Assembly (NCBI GenBank): GCA_036702865.1
Contig: DATNQD010000017.1
Location: forward strand, 1-64,000
From: Trichocoleus sp.
Lineage (GTDB): Bacteria; Cyanobacteriota; Cyanobacteriia; Elainellales; Elainellaceae
Direction: 5' to 3'
DNA length: 64,000 nucleotides
Positions within the stretch are counted from its first letter, which is position 1, and each line of letters starts with the position of its first letter. Positions 20,009 to 26,465 of the stretch are shown in pieces. The notes beneath the pieces are model-generated. The model did no database searches and was not told the DNA's origin. It worked only from the letters and a program-made list of their open reading frames with translations. The position numbers and the translations under genes were made by a program.

Positions 20009-20476
20009 TTATTGTGTGAAAAAGTCGCTAACAAAAAGTGGCTGCTCAAAATCATCCGCTGTTTCAACCAGCACTAACTCTATATCTGGATGATGATTTA
20101 TGGCTTCTACCAACCAGTCAAACACCGTTGGTCCTTGTCTTTTTAGAGCTGTTCGCAGTGCCCAGGCAGTTCTAATTAATGCAGTAGGAGGGCAATCCCG
20201 TAACTGTTGCAGCAGTTGACGGACGGTCTCGTCATAGCCTAAAGCTGCTCTTGCATAATTCACCTCTTGCCACACTAATCGGAACGCTTCAGGTAAGCCT
20301 CCGTAATCGCCACGAAGCACAGCATGGAAACCATCGAGGTCTTCATCCCAGGGTTGCCCCGCCAACAAAACCTGTCCAACTTCAACGTAAAACGCTTTAA
20401 GTGTTGTGGTGCGACGACCATCAAGGATGTACTCTGGTTTCAACTCCCTTATTCCCTCACCAAATTCCTTCAACAA
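20009..20476 (-). CDS. barstar-like ribonuclease inhibitor
   Basis: 155 residues from a TTG start at 20476; no ATG exists in frame, and a stop lies just upstream. The region ILDGRRTTTLKAFYVEVGQVL, WDEDLDGFHAVLRGDYGG and FRLVWQEVNYARAALG matches the barstar fold, in which an acidic helix and loop plug the active site of barnase-type RNases. A C-terminal extension of about 65 residues (from about 90) is not part of barstar. No barnase-like gene is adjacent, so it may be an orphan immunity protein against a toxin made elsewhere. Confidence 0.7.
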   Translation of the reverse strand: MLKEFGEGIRELKPEYILDGRRTTTLKAFYVEVGQVLLAGQPWDEDLDGFHAVLRGDYGGLPEAFRLVWQEVNYARAALGYDETVRQLLQQLRDCPPTALIRTAWALRTALKRQGPTVFDWLVEAINHHPDIELVLVETADDFEQPLFVSDFFTQ

Positions 20477-20623
20477 CGGATGGGGAACGTTCTACCGATC
20501 CTTTTACTCCGAGTTTTTTCACTGATAACGCAATTATTTGTTGGTAGATACTGTCATTGTTGCCTTCACGTAAAAGAAGAGAATTGTTGCCCTCCAATCT
20601 TCAGCATAACGAAATTTAGATAA

Positions 20624-21976
20624 CTACAAACGTTGCGAGAATCCTTCTTCAGCAGTAACCCTGATTGCCGTCTGGTCTCGTCCGCCTTGATGCAGGATGA
20701 CACGTGAAGCTTTGCCTGTTTCTTCCACCACAAATGTCAGTTGAGCATCAACTACTTTCACAAAGAAATGAGTTGCCGATTCTGGAAAAATCTCGATCCG
20801 GTTCTGTCCCGTCAACTGGACAAAGATACCTTGGGATTCAGTTGTTACTGACAGGATAATCCCAGGAGCAAACTCGTAATCTCCGACATAGGTTTCATAA
20901 GTTGCGGGATCAAGGACGATCGTCTGACGTTTCTGGGGCAATTCATACTCTCTGCCAAATAGAATTGCAGCTAAATCATTGCTGATCCTGTCAACTGGAG
21001 CCGATTCCAGATTGCTAAGAACAATGATCGCAACCTGCTCATTAGGGTATCTGGCAATGCTGGTGGTGAAGCCATCAATTCGTCCTCCATGACCCACGCG
21101 ATCGTGCTCATAGGCATGGTCAATCACCCAGCCATAACCATAGTGAGCATTACCGCTCTCTTCACCCATCTCGACTGCGGGTGCAAACATCAATTGCCGA
21201 GAAGATTCACTCAGAACAGCGTCGGTATAAAGCGCCTGATCCCATCTGTACAGGTCTTCAACTGTGGAGTACAGTCCCCCTGCCCCCGAAGGAATGGACA
21301 TATCGATGAATGCAGCATGCTGGTAGCCCTCTTTTGCAGGTGCGTAACCCGAAGCTCGATGAGGCAGAATTGGCGCTAACTGGTCATAACCTGAATGGGT
21401 CATCCCAAGCGGCTCAAAAATGTGATGGTGCAGGTAATCAGCATAGGAATGCCCCGAAACTGCTTCAATCAACTTCGTCAGCAGAGTATAGCCAGAGTTG
21501 CTATAGCTGTAGCGATCGCCCGGTGAGAACTCTAATGGCTTATCGCTGAACCAGGTAATGATTTCATCCAGGCTCATAGCAGTTCGCTGCTTCTGGACAT
21601 AATCAGGAAAGCTGGTGTAGTTTGGGATGCCAGCCGTATGAGTCAGCAGGTGATGAACGGTAATCAACCCACCTTCCGGGTAATCGGGTAAATAGGCTGA
21701 AATAGGGCTATTGACCTTCAGTAAGCCCTGCTCTTGGAGTTGTAAAATTGCGGCGGCTGTAAATTGCTTGGTGACAGAGCCAAGACGGAATTTGGTCTGA
21801 GGCGAATTGGCAACGCCATGTTCCAGATTTGCCATCCCGTATCCACTCAGTAGCACTTCTCCAGCATGGGCAACCAGGACAGATCCCATAAAAAAACCTG
21901 TTTCCAAATACGCTTCGAGATAGGCAGCCATTTCATTGACAACGCCCTGATGATTTGTCCGGTCTGGAATCGCCAT
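20624..21976 (-). CDS. serine hydrolase, class C beta-lactamase/esterase family
   Basis: About 450 residues; ATG at 21976 (MAIPDRTNHQG) has GAGG upstream, though an ATG five codons earlier is possible. The beta-lactamase-like domain spans about 15-350: the catalytic SxxK is in GSVTKQFTAAA (near 75), the YxN motif in YSYSNSGYTLL (near 165), and HGG in VGHGGRIDGF (near 300). A C-terminal lipocalin-like domain (about 360-450) follows, as in many penicillin-binding-protein-related esterases. There is no signal peptide, so it is probably cytoplasmic or an esterase; antibiotic resistance should not be assumed. Confidence 0.88.
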   Translation of the reverse strand: MAIPDRTNHQGVVNEMAAYLEAYLETGFFMGSVLVAHAGEVLLSGYGMANLEHGVANSPQTKFRLGSVTKQFTAAAILQLQEQGLLKVNSPISAYLPDYPEGGLITVHHLLTHTAGIPNYTSFPDYVQKQRTAMSLDEIITWFSDKPLEFSPGDRYSYSNSGYTLLTKLIEAVSGHSYADYLHHHIFEPLGMTHSGYDQLAPILPHRASGYAPAKEGYQHAAFIDMSIPSGAGGLYSTVEDLYRWDQALYTDAVLSESSRQLMFAPAVEMGEESGNAHYGYGWVIDHAYEHDRVGHGGRIDGFTTSIARYPNEQVAIIVLSNLESAPVDRISNDLAAILFGREYELPQKRQTIVLDPATYETYVGDYEFAPGIILSVTTESQGIFVQLTGQNRIEIFPESATHFFVKVVDAQLTFVVEETGKASRVILHQGGRDQTAIRVTAEEGFSQRL

Positions 21977-22125
21977 AGCATTTAGCCTCATCTAACGCAA
22001 AGGATAGTCCACTGCTCGTTCATTCTAGGAGATGGGACTTTGGCAGGCTGGAAGGAATAATGGTTTACTGTTAACCCAACCCTGCTCGTTTTTTACATTC
22101 TCCCTGTTCATTGGTTTCTATAGCC

Positions 22126-22160
22126 AGGCGAGTATGTAAGCTTTTTGGGTGAGGGCACGA
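22126..22160. repeat. copy of the 5' end of the array tRNA-Cys and its leader
   Basis: The 21 bases 22126-22146 are identical to 26031-26051, which cover the start of the tRNA-Cys(GCA) gene. After a 6-base mismatch block, 8 more bases (GGGCACGA) match at the same spacing. The repeat lies just downstream of the 242-codon gene. It may be a recombination or attachment scar. Confidence 0.8.
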
Positions 22161-22168
22161 AGTGAGCC

Positions 22169-22897
22169 TTAGAGTTTAGACAGTTGATTTACAATAAATC
22201 GAATTTCCTTCTTGCTACACTGTCGTTTCTTCGCCGCATACCTTCTTTGACCATTTATCCATCTTGCAGCACTCCGAGAGATGGCACCTTCCAAAACATC
22301 TGTAACCCATTCTGTAGGTGAAGGCGGAAATTCTTCAAACGTAACTAGATACCAAATTTCATTAATTTGATGATACTGATGATATTCATCTAGAATCATC
22401 CTATCCCGCTGTGGTTGATTCCGTTTTTGCTTCCGAGGTGCCTTTGCAGACGCACACAAAATTCCAGTTTCAGGATGTACATAGAATTTGTCTTTGTAAT
22501 GGCTATCCAAACGATCGCGAGAGATCCAGTAAGGTTTACTGTAAGGAATGCCATCAATCAGTTCAACATGTCGCTCAACATAGTCCCACACATGATTCAA
22601 AACGTGCTGTCCTGCCATTGTGTTACCGTTCAATTGCTGGCACAGTTTGCTGTACACGTCGTTCCACGGTTGCCCAACGTGCGATCGCAAAAAACGACGT
22701 AAAGGACCAAGATGATCAGAGAGATATTTGGATTTATTTCTGGGTTTGATCAAGTAAGGGCTGAGTAATCCATCTTGACTGGCATCCTCGGTGAGTTTTT
22801 GCAATTGCTTCTTAAAGCCTTTCAGCTTCTTTAAGCTCATTCTCATTCCACGACGAGGACGTTCAAGCACAATTTCACTCAAACGATGTTCGCTCAT
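22169..22897 (-). CDS. conserved-looking protein of unknown function downstream of the tRNA array
   Basis: 242 residues from the ATG at 22897. It is basic and rich in Lys, Arg and Gln, with an Arg/Lys-rich N-terminus (RPRRGMRMSLKKLKGFKKQ), then WNDVYSKLCQQLNG, HVWDYVERHVELIDG and a C-terminal RSAARWINGQRRYAAKKRQCSKKE. The central region mentions 'HPETGILC' and reads like a nucleic-acid-associated protein, but no family is recognised. It is co-oriented with and directly downstream of the array, and bounded by the tRNA-Cys-derived repeat at 22126. Confidence 0.7.
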   Translation of the reverse strand: MSEHRLSEIVLERPRRGMRMSLKKLKGFKKQLQKLTEDASQDGLLSPYLIKPRNKSKYLSDHLGPLRRFLRSHVGQPWNDVYSKLCQQLNGNTMAGQHVLNHVWDYVERHVELIDGIPYSKPYWISRDRLDSHYKDKFYVHPETGILCASAKAPRKQKRNQPQRDRMILDEYHQYHQINEIWYLVTFEEFPPSPTEWVTDVLEGAISRSAARWINGQRRYAAKKRQCSKKEIRFIVNQLSKL

Positions 22898-23022
22898 ACT
22901 TCCGATAATTCAATTGCAGTTGTGTCGAAGTTAGTTTTGTCGTTGTGTTAGCGAACATCATTGAAATCACCTCCGTGTATGTGATTGAGTAAGAATTATT
23001 TGTGCTTGAATGAATGATTGAA

Positions 23023-23168
23023 ATTTCGCACAAGTTAGCAAAGCAGGATCACTTGGTGCTCTACCATTGAGCTACAGGAGCAAAACGAAGCTCCAGGCGG
23101 GAATCGAACCCACAACCTCCTGGTTAACAGCCGGATGTGTGTAGGCTTTACAGGTCAGGGTGCGAAAT
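23023..23168 (-). other. outer stem enclosing the inside-out tRNA-Asn
   Basis: ATTTCGCAC at 23023-23031 is the exact complement of GTGCGAAAT at 23160-23168. Inside it, a second block (GCTTT against AAAGC on the transcript) can pair. The paired ends would bring the break point of the permuted tRNA together in the RNA. Confidence 0.6.
23057..23135 (-). tRNA. tRNA-Asn(GUU) with 3' half before 5' half (circularly permuted layout)
   Basis: On the minus strand the 3' half comes first (23135-23090: anticodon arm with GUU, short variable loop, T arm GTGGG-TTCGATT-CCCGC, acceptor CTGGAGC). An 8-base linker follows, then the 5' half (23081-23057: acceptor GCTCCTG, D arm GCTCAATGGTAGAGC, base 26). Joined at positions 26/27, the halves make a full-length tRNA whose acceptor strands pair except for one T-T. 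Neither half has its missing part on the other side. It may instead be two truncated copies of a tandem duplicate. Confidence 0.6.
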
Positions 23169-23457
<289 letters not shown>

Positions 23458-23540
23458 CGGAAGGAGGAGTCGAACTTCAATAGCGTGACACTACCCTCTG
23501 ATCTTCCAAATCAGTTGGCGTCCACACAGCCGCACCTTCT
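23458..23540 (-). tRNA. tRNA-Ser(GGA), degenerate
   Basis: Anticodon loop TTGGAAG on a perfect 5-bp stem and a long variable arm. The T stem has two mismatches and the acceptor stem pairs over only about 5 bp, so it may be non-functional. Confidence 0.55.
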
Positions 23541-23544
23541 ATAG

Positions 23545-23628
23545 CGGAAACTGGAGGAATCGAACCTCTACAGCATGAACTGTACGCCTGTTTTCGAGGC
23601 AGGTTGTCACCCATCGACCGCAGCTTCC
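23545..23628 (-). tRNA. tRNA-Ser(CGA)
   Basis: Anticodon loop CTCGAAA, acceptor GGAAGCT/AGTTTCC, long variable arm with TACAG/CTGTA stem, T loop TTCGATT. Confidence 0.8.
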
Positions 23629-23634
23629 ATAAGG

Positions 23635-23711
23635 GGTGTCTAGCGGGACTTGAACCCTGCTAATGACTTGCTTCACAGGCAAGCGTCTCGACCACTTCGA
23701 CTTTAGACACC
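23635..23711 (-). tRNA. tRNA-His(GUG)
   Basis: Anticodon loop CTGTGAA, acceptor GTGTCTA/TAGACAC with the encoded G-1 typical of tRNA-His facing C73. Confidence 0.85.
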
Positions 23712-23719
23712 ACAAGGTG

Positions 23720-23791
23720 GATTCTGGTCGGATTTGAACCGACATCTTTCTGCTTGCAAGGCAGATGCTTTTCCAATTAAGCTACAGACCC
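23720..23791 (-). tRNA. tRNA-Ala(UGC)
   Basis: Anticodon loop CTTGCAA on a perfect TCTGC/GCAGA stem; T arm GTCGG-TTCAAAT-CCGAC. The acceptor stem has weak pairs near its end. Confidence 0.8.
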
Positions 23792-23825
23792 ATGATTGCC
23801 AAGCGGCAATAACTTAAACAAGTGG

Positions 23826-23899
23826 CAGGAGTGGTAGGACTCAAACCTACACCAGCCGATTTAGAAGATCGGTGCTCTGTTCGATTGAGCTACACTCCC
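23826..23899 (-). tRNA. tRNA-Arg(UCU)
   Basis: Anticodon loop CTTCTAA, acceptor GGGAGTG/CACTCCT, T loop TTTGAGT. A CCA is encoded after the discriminator base. Confidence 0.85.
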
Positions 23900-23907
23900 A
23901 TTGTTGG

Positions 23908-23979
23908 TAGTCCTGATAGGATTCGAACCTACAGCCCTCTGTTTGTAAGACAGATGCTCCACCCTTGAGCTACAGGACT
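23908..23979 (-). tRNA. tRNA-Val(UAC)
   Basis: Anticodon loop CTTACAA on TCTGT/ACAGA, acceptor AGTCCTG/CAGGACT, encoded ACCA. Confidence 0.88.
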
Positions 23980-23984
23980 ATGAG

Positions 23985-24056
23985 AGCGAACGGCGAGATT
24001 CGAACTCGCATCTGGAGATTGGCATACTCCGGTGTTAGCCCTTACACCACATTCGC
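23985..24056 (-). tRNA. tRNA-Gly(GCC)
   Basis: Anticodon loop ATGCCAA, acceptor GCGAATG/CGTTCGC, T arm GCGAG-TTCGAAT-CTCGC. No encoded CCA. Confidence 0.83.
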
Positions 24057-24071
24057 AAGATTTAAGATTGG

Positions 24072-24143
24072 AGCGAAAGACGAGACTCGAACTCGTGTCT
24101 CCTGGTTGGAAGCCAGGGATGCTTGCCGCTGCACCACATTCGC
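24072..24143 (-). tRNA. tRNA-Gly(UCC)
   Basis: Anticodon loop CTTCCAA on CCTGG/CCAGG, acceptor GCGAATG/CTTTCGC, encoded TCCA. Close relative of the preceding Gly gene. Confidence 0.88.
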
Positions 24144-24150
24144 ATTCTGG

Positions 24151-24222
24151 GGCTGGTGACAGGAGTTGAACCTGCAACCGACTGTTTACAAGACAGTTGC
24201 TCTACCGTTGAGCCACACCAGC
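24151..24222 (-). tRNA. tRNA-Thr(UGU)
   Basis: Anticodon loop CTTGTAA on ACTGT/ACAGT, acceptor GCTGGTG/CACCAGC, encoded CCA. Confidence 0.88.
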
Positions 24223-24228
24223 ATTTGG

Positions 24229-24302
24229 TGACGGAGGTGAGAATTGCACTCACTGATTTGAAGGGTATGAACCTTCCGAGCCACTGTTGCTCCATCTCCG
24301 CA
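24229..24302 (-). tRNA. tRNA with CAU anticodon (Met, or Ile if modified)
   Basis: Anticodon loop TTCATAC on GAAGG/CCTTC, T arm GTGAG-TGCAATT-CTCAC, encoded ACCA. No initiator features such as the three G-C pairs. The first acceptor pair is a mismatch. Confidence 0.75.
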
Positions 24303-24376
24303 TACCCCTGACAGGAATCGAACCTGCAGCACACTTGTTTTAAGCAAGCGATGTCTACCGATTGCATCACAGGGGC
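24303..24376 (-). tRNA. tRNA with UAA (Leu) anticodon but short variable loop
   Basis: Anticodon loop CTTAAAA, acceptor GCCCCTG/CAGGGGT, D arm containing the Leu-like GGTAGAC. The variable loop is only 5 bases, so the long arm of tRNA-Leu is missing. Confidence 0.78.
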
Positions 24377-24384
24377 ATGGTTGG

Positions 24385-24457
24385 TGGGTTGTATAGGGAT
24401 TGAACCTATGCACTTCCGCTTAAGAGGCGGCTGCTCTACCTACTGAGCTAACAGCCC
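24385..24457 (-). tRNA. tRNA-Lys(CUU)
   Basis: Anticodon loop CTCTTAA, acceptor GGGCTGT/ACAACCC, D arm GCTCAGTAGGTAGAGC, encoded ACCA. Confidence 0.87.
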
Positions 24458-24487
24458 GTTTGTTTATTGGTCAACCAAAGGTTTTGG

Positions 24488-24562
24488 TACACCGAGCAGG
24501 AGTCGAACCTGCTAATAACACGCTTATCGGGCGTGCGCGTCCACCACTTCCGCCTTCGGTGC
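24488..24562 (-). tRNA. tRNA with GAU (Ile) anticodon on a Leu-like body
   Basis: Anticodon loop CCGATAA on a perfect CACGC/GCGTG stem; position 33 is C, not the near-universal U. D region GGCGGAAGTGGTGGACGC resembles tRNA-Leu. Encoded ACCA. Confidence 0.7.
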
Positions 24563-24566
24563 TTGG

Positions 24567-24640
24567 TACTCCCGACAGGATTTGAACCTGCACAATCTAG
24601 GCTCTCGACCTAGCACGTATTCCGGTTCCGTCACGGGAGC
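24567..24640 (-). tRNA. tRNA with GAG (Leu) anticodon, short variable loop, C33
   Basis: Anticodon loop TCGAGAG on CTAGG/CCTAG, acceptor GCTCCCG/CGGGAGT, variable loop ATTGT (5 bases), encoded ACCA. Position 33 is C. Confidence 0.75.
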
Positions 24641-24645
24641 ATCAG

Positions 24646-24719
24646 TACCCTTGGTGGGATTTGAACCCACAAAATCTGGTCTCTGAAGCCAGCACGTATT
24701 CCAGTTCCGTCACAAGGGC
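24646..24719 (-). tRNA. tRNA with CAG (Leu) anticodon, short variable loop
   Basis: Anticodon loop TTCAGAG, acceptor GCCCTTG/CAAGGGT, variable loop ATTTT (5 bases). D region nearly identical to the GAG gene beside it, so the two are probably duplicates with a changed anticodon. Confidence 0.75.
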
Positions 24720-24784
24720 AAATGTTTTTGATTTTGTTAGGTAAGCGTGAAGCTCTCACTCAACAAAGAGGTAAGAGCAAATGG

Positions 24785-24857
24785 TCGGGATGGTAGGATT
24801 TGAACCCACGACTCCTTGGTCCCAAACCAAGGCTTCTGACCACTGAATTACATCCCG
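24785..24857 (-). tRNA. tRNA-Pro(UGG)
   Basis: Anticodon loop TTTGGGA on CTTGG/CCAAG, acceptor CGGGATG/CATCCCG, encoded ACCA. Confidence 0.88.
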
Positions 24858-24865
24858 ATGTTTGG

Positions 24866-24939
<74 letters not shown>

Positions 24940-24997
24940 AGACGATTTTGGATTTGCGATTTGCAATTTGGTGCTTCAATCCAAAATCTAAAATTGG

Positions 24998-25072
24998 TAC
25001 TCCTGGCAGGACTTGAACCCGCACATTGACTGGTTTTGAGACAGCCGCCTCTTCCGATTGGGCTACAGGAGT
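24998..25072 (-). tRNA. tRNA with CAA (Leu) anticodon, short variable loop
   Basis: Anticodon loop CTCAAAA, acceptor ACTCCTG/CAGGAGT, variable loop 5-6 bases, encoded ACCA. The D arm (GCCCAATCGGAAGAGG) is shared with the UAG gene. Confidence 0.77.
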
Positions 25073-25078
25073 GAGAAA

Positions 25079-25123
25079 TGGGAGGAATACAGGGGATTGA
25101 CCCAGGCGACTGTTTACCTCCCA
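25079..25123 (-). other. tRNA minihelix: acceptor stem plus T-arm-like hairpin only
   Basis: TGGGAGG at 25079-25085 pairs perfectly with CCTCCCA at 25117-25123. Inside are an ACAG/CTGT pairing and a GGG-TCAAT-CCC hairpin like a shortened T arm. The D and anticodon arms are absent. It sits at regular spacing in the array and looks like a deletion derivative of a tRNA gene. Confidence 0.5.
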
Positions 25124-25125
25124 AC

Positions 25126-25196
25126 TGCCCCGCCAGGGTTTGAACCTGGAATCTTCGCTTTCAAAGAGCGGGATGTTGCCAGTTACACCACAGGGC
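25126..25196 (-). tRNA. tRNA-Gln(UUG)
   Basis: Anticodon loop CTTTGAA, acceptor GCCCTGT/GCGGGGC, T arm CCAGG-TTCAAAC-CCTGG. No encoded CCA. Confidence 0.83.
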
Positions 25197-25231
25197 ACTA
25201 AATTTTGCCGATCGTGGGCGATCGAAATGGA

Positions 25232-25302
25232 TGCAGGAGTTGGGGTCGAACCAACCTCTCTCTGATTCAGAGTCAGAGCGACTTGCCGATCGTCCATCCT
25301 GC
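25232..25302 (-). tRNA. tRNA-Gln(CUG)
   Basis: Anticodon loop CTCTGAA on TCTGA/TCAGA, acceptor GCAGGAT/CTCCTGC, T arm GTTGG-TTCGACC-CCAAC. Confidence 0.83.
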
Positions 25303-25312
25303 AATAAATGGC

Positions 25313-25382
25313 TGCCCCAATAGGACTCGAACCTATAACCTTCCCGTTAACAGCGGGCTGCTCAACCGTTGAGCTATAGGGC
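25313..25382 (-). tRNA. tRNA-Asn(GUU)
   Basis: Anticodon loop CTGTTAA, acceptor GCCCTAT/TTGGGGC, T arm ATAGG-TTCGAGT-CCTAT. A complete Asn gene, unlike the permuted one at 23057-23135. Confidence 0.83.
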
Positions 25383-25388
25383 AATGAG

Positions 25389-25461
25389 TGGGAAGTGACA
25401 GGATCGAACTGCCTTCTCGCCGTCTTCAGCGGCACGTGAGCACCAGCTTCACCAACTTCCC
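25389..25461 (-). tRNA. tRNA-Phe(GAA)
   Basis: Anticodon loop CTGAAGA on TGCCG/CGGCG, acceptor GGGAAGT/ACTTCCC, T arm GGCAG-TTCGATC-CTGTC. Confidence 0.83.
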
Positions 25462-25466
25462 ACAAG

Positions 25467-25554
25467 CGGAGGCTAAGAGAATCGAACTCTTGACGGTGTA
25501 TTTCACCCGCAGGCGTTTTCAAGACGCTTTCCTCGTCCGTGCCGGACAACCTCC
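25467..25554 (-). tRNA. tRNA-Ser(UGA)
   Basis: Anticodon loop CTTGAAA, acceptor GGAGGTT/AGCCTCC, long variable arm (GGGTG..CACC). Normal class II structure, in contrast to the Leu-anticodon tRNAs. Confidence 0.85.
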
Positions 25555-25562
25555 AAGTTTGG

Positions 25563-25636
25563 CGAGAACGGAGGGATTCAAACCCCCACTCTTCAGGTTC
25601 GTAATCTGAGATGTTGTTCAGTTACACCACGTCCTC
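25563..25636 (-). tRNA. tRNA-Arg(ACG)
   Basis: Anticodon loop TTACGAA, acceptor GAGGACG/CGTTCTC, T arm GGGGG-TTTGAAT-CCCTC, encoded GCCA. A34 is probably deaminated to inosine. Confidence 0.82.
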
Positions 25637-25642
25637 ACGCAG

Positions 25643-25723
25643 CGGAGAGCAGTGGACTCGAACCACAATTGTTCATCCATCTGTTTAGCAAACAGCGCCA
25701 ATTGCCTAATTGGTTTACTCTCC
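25643..25723 (-). tRNA. tRNA-Ser(GCU)
   Basis: Anticodon loop TTGCTAA on CTGT/ACAG, acceptor GGAGAGT/GCTCTCC, variable arm about 15 bases. Confidence 0.83.
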
Positions 25724-25749
25724 ATGATTTTGTTAATCAAACCGATTGG

Positions 25750-25831
25750 TAGGTCGGGCAGGAGTCGCACCTGCAACGCAAAAAGCGGCTGTTTTACAGA
25801 CAGTTGCCCACGCTGATAGGCGAGCCGACCT
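25750..25831 (-). tRNA. tRNA-Tyr(GUA)
   Basis: Anticodon loop CTGTAAA on ACTGT/ACAGC, acceptor AGGTCGG/CCGACCT, long variable arm GCxxxxGC, encoded ACCA. Confidence 0.86.
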
Positions 25832-25869
25832 ATGTTTGTTTTGGTTGCTCATGTTTGAGCAAGTTTGGC

Positions 25870-25941
25870 AGTGCCGACGGGAGTTGAACCCGCAAACATC
25901 GACTTGAAAGATCGACGGCTTTACCAGTTTGCCTACGGCAC
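25870..25941 (-). tRNA. tRNA-Glu(UUC)
   Basis: Anticodon loop CTTTCAA on TCGAT/GTCGA, acceptor GTGCCGT/TCGGCAC, T arm GCGGG-TTCAACT-CCCGT. Confidence 0.83.
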
Positions 25942-25948
25942 CATTAAT

Positions 25949-26066
25949 GTCGTGCAAGTTGAAAAAGCTGTTGTTCACACACAGGATTTGAACCTGCATA
26001 GACTGTTTTGCAAACAGTTGCCCTACCATTAGGCGAGTATGTAAGCTTTTTCGATTCGGGCACGAC
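25949..26066 (-). other. extended hairpin enclosing tRNA-Cys
   Basis: GTCGTGC (25949-25955) is the complement of GCACGAC (26060-26066), and GAAAAAGCT (25961-25969) of AGCTTTTTC (26044-26052). The two perfect helices are separated by a 5 x 7 internal loop and continue into the acceptor stem of the tRNA. Confidence 0.75.
25973..26044 (-). tRNA. tRNA-Cys(GCA), imperfect acceptor stem
   Basis: Anticodon loop TTGCAAA on a perfect ACTGT/ACAGT stem, T arm GCAGG-TTCAAAT-CCTGT. The acceptor strands TTACATA and GTGTGAA pair only with a bulged base. Embedded in a long flanking hairpin. Confidence 0.72.
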
Positions 26067-26068
26067 AA

Positions 26069-26139
26069 CGCACAGACGAGGATTTGAACCTCGAACAACG
26101 GTTTTGGAGACCGTGATGTTGCCGTTACACCATCTGTGC
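26069..26139 (-). tRNA. tRNA-Trp(CCA)
   Basis: Anticodon loop CTCCAAA on ACGGT/ACCGT, acceptor GCACAGA/TCTGTGC, T arm CGAGG-TTCAAAT-CCTCG. Confidence 0.87.
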
Positions 26140-26145
26140 ATGGGT

Positions 26146-26216
26146 CGCAGTGGTGGGAGTCGAACCCACATATCCTCGGTTATGAGCCGAGTACCTTATC
26201 CGTTAGGTGACACTGC
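26146..26216 (-). tRNA. tRNA with CAU anticodon (Met, or Ile if modified)
   Basis: Anticodon loop CTCATAA on CTCGG/CCGAG, acceptor GCAGTGT/CACTGC, T arm GTGGG-TTCGACT-CCCAC. Its body differs from the other CAU gene, so one of the two may be tRNA-Ile(CAU). Confidence 0.78.
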
Positions 26217-26225
26217 AATAATTGG

Positions 26226-26298
26226 ACTCCAGGGTGGGGATTGAACCCACGAATAATCGGTTTTGCAGACCAACGCCTTCCCATTTGGCAACCTGGAG
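26226..26298 (-). tRNA. tRNA-Cys(GCA), second copy
   Basis: Anticodon loop CTGCAAA, acceptor CTCCAGG/CCTGGAG, T arm GTGGG-TTCAATC-CCCAC, encoded CCA. Body unrelated to the Cys gene at 25973. Confidence 0.83.
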
Positions 26299-26301
26299 AT
26301 G

Positions 26302-26385
26302 TGGTGGAGATGTGGGGAATTGAACCCCAGTCCTGCAACCGTCCGTTTGTTGGTTTCGGAGCAGGCGATCGCCAATCGCATCCCC
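26302..26385 (-). ncRNA. tRNA-like element with tmRNA-type 3' end and encoded CCA
   Basis: Acceptor GGGGATG/CATCTCC, T arm TGGGG-TTCAATT-CCCCA and encoded ACCA are perfect, and the 3' end reads like a tmRNA 3' terminus. The 5' part holds the palindrome GGCGATCGCC instead of a normal D arm. The position of the anticodon arm has a TCCG/CGGA stem with an 11-base loop and no U33. No amino acid can be assigned. Confidence 0.6.
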
Positions 26386-26390
26386 ATGAG

Positions 26391-26464
26391 CGAGGATGAC
26401 AGGGTATGAACCTGTGACCACTTGCTTCGGAAACAAGTACTCTGTCCATCTGAGCTGCATCCTG
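26391..26464 (-). tRNA. tRNA-Arg(CCG)
   Basis: Anticodon loop TTCCGAA on CTTGT/GCAAG, T arm ACAGG-TTCATAC-CCTGT. The outermost acceptor pair is a mismatch. Confidence 0.8.
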
Positions 26465-26465
26465 G

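Noticed and set aside
20009-20623. a barnase-type toxin partner beside the barstar-like gene
   Set aside because: I searched both sides and found no RNase-like frame.
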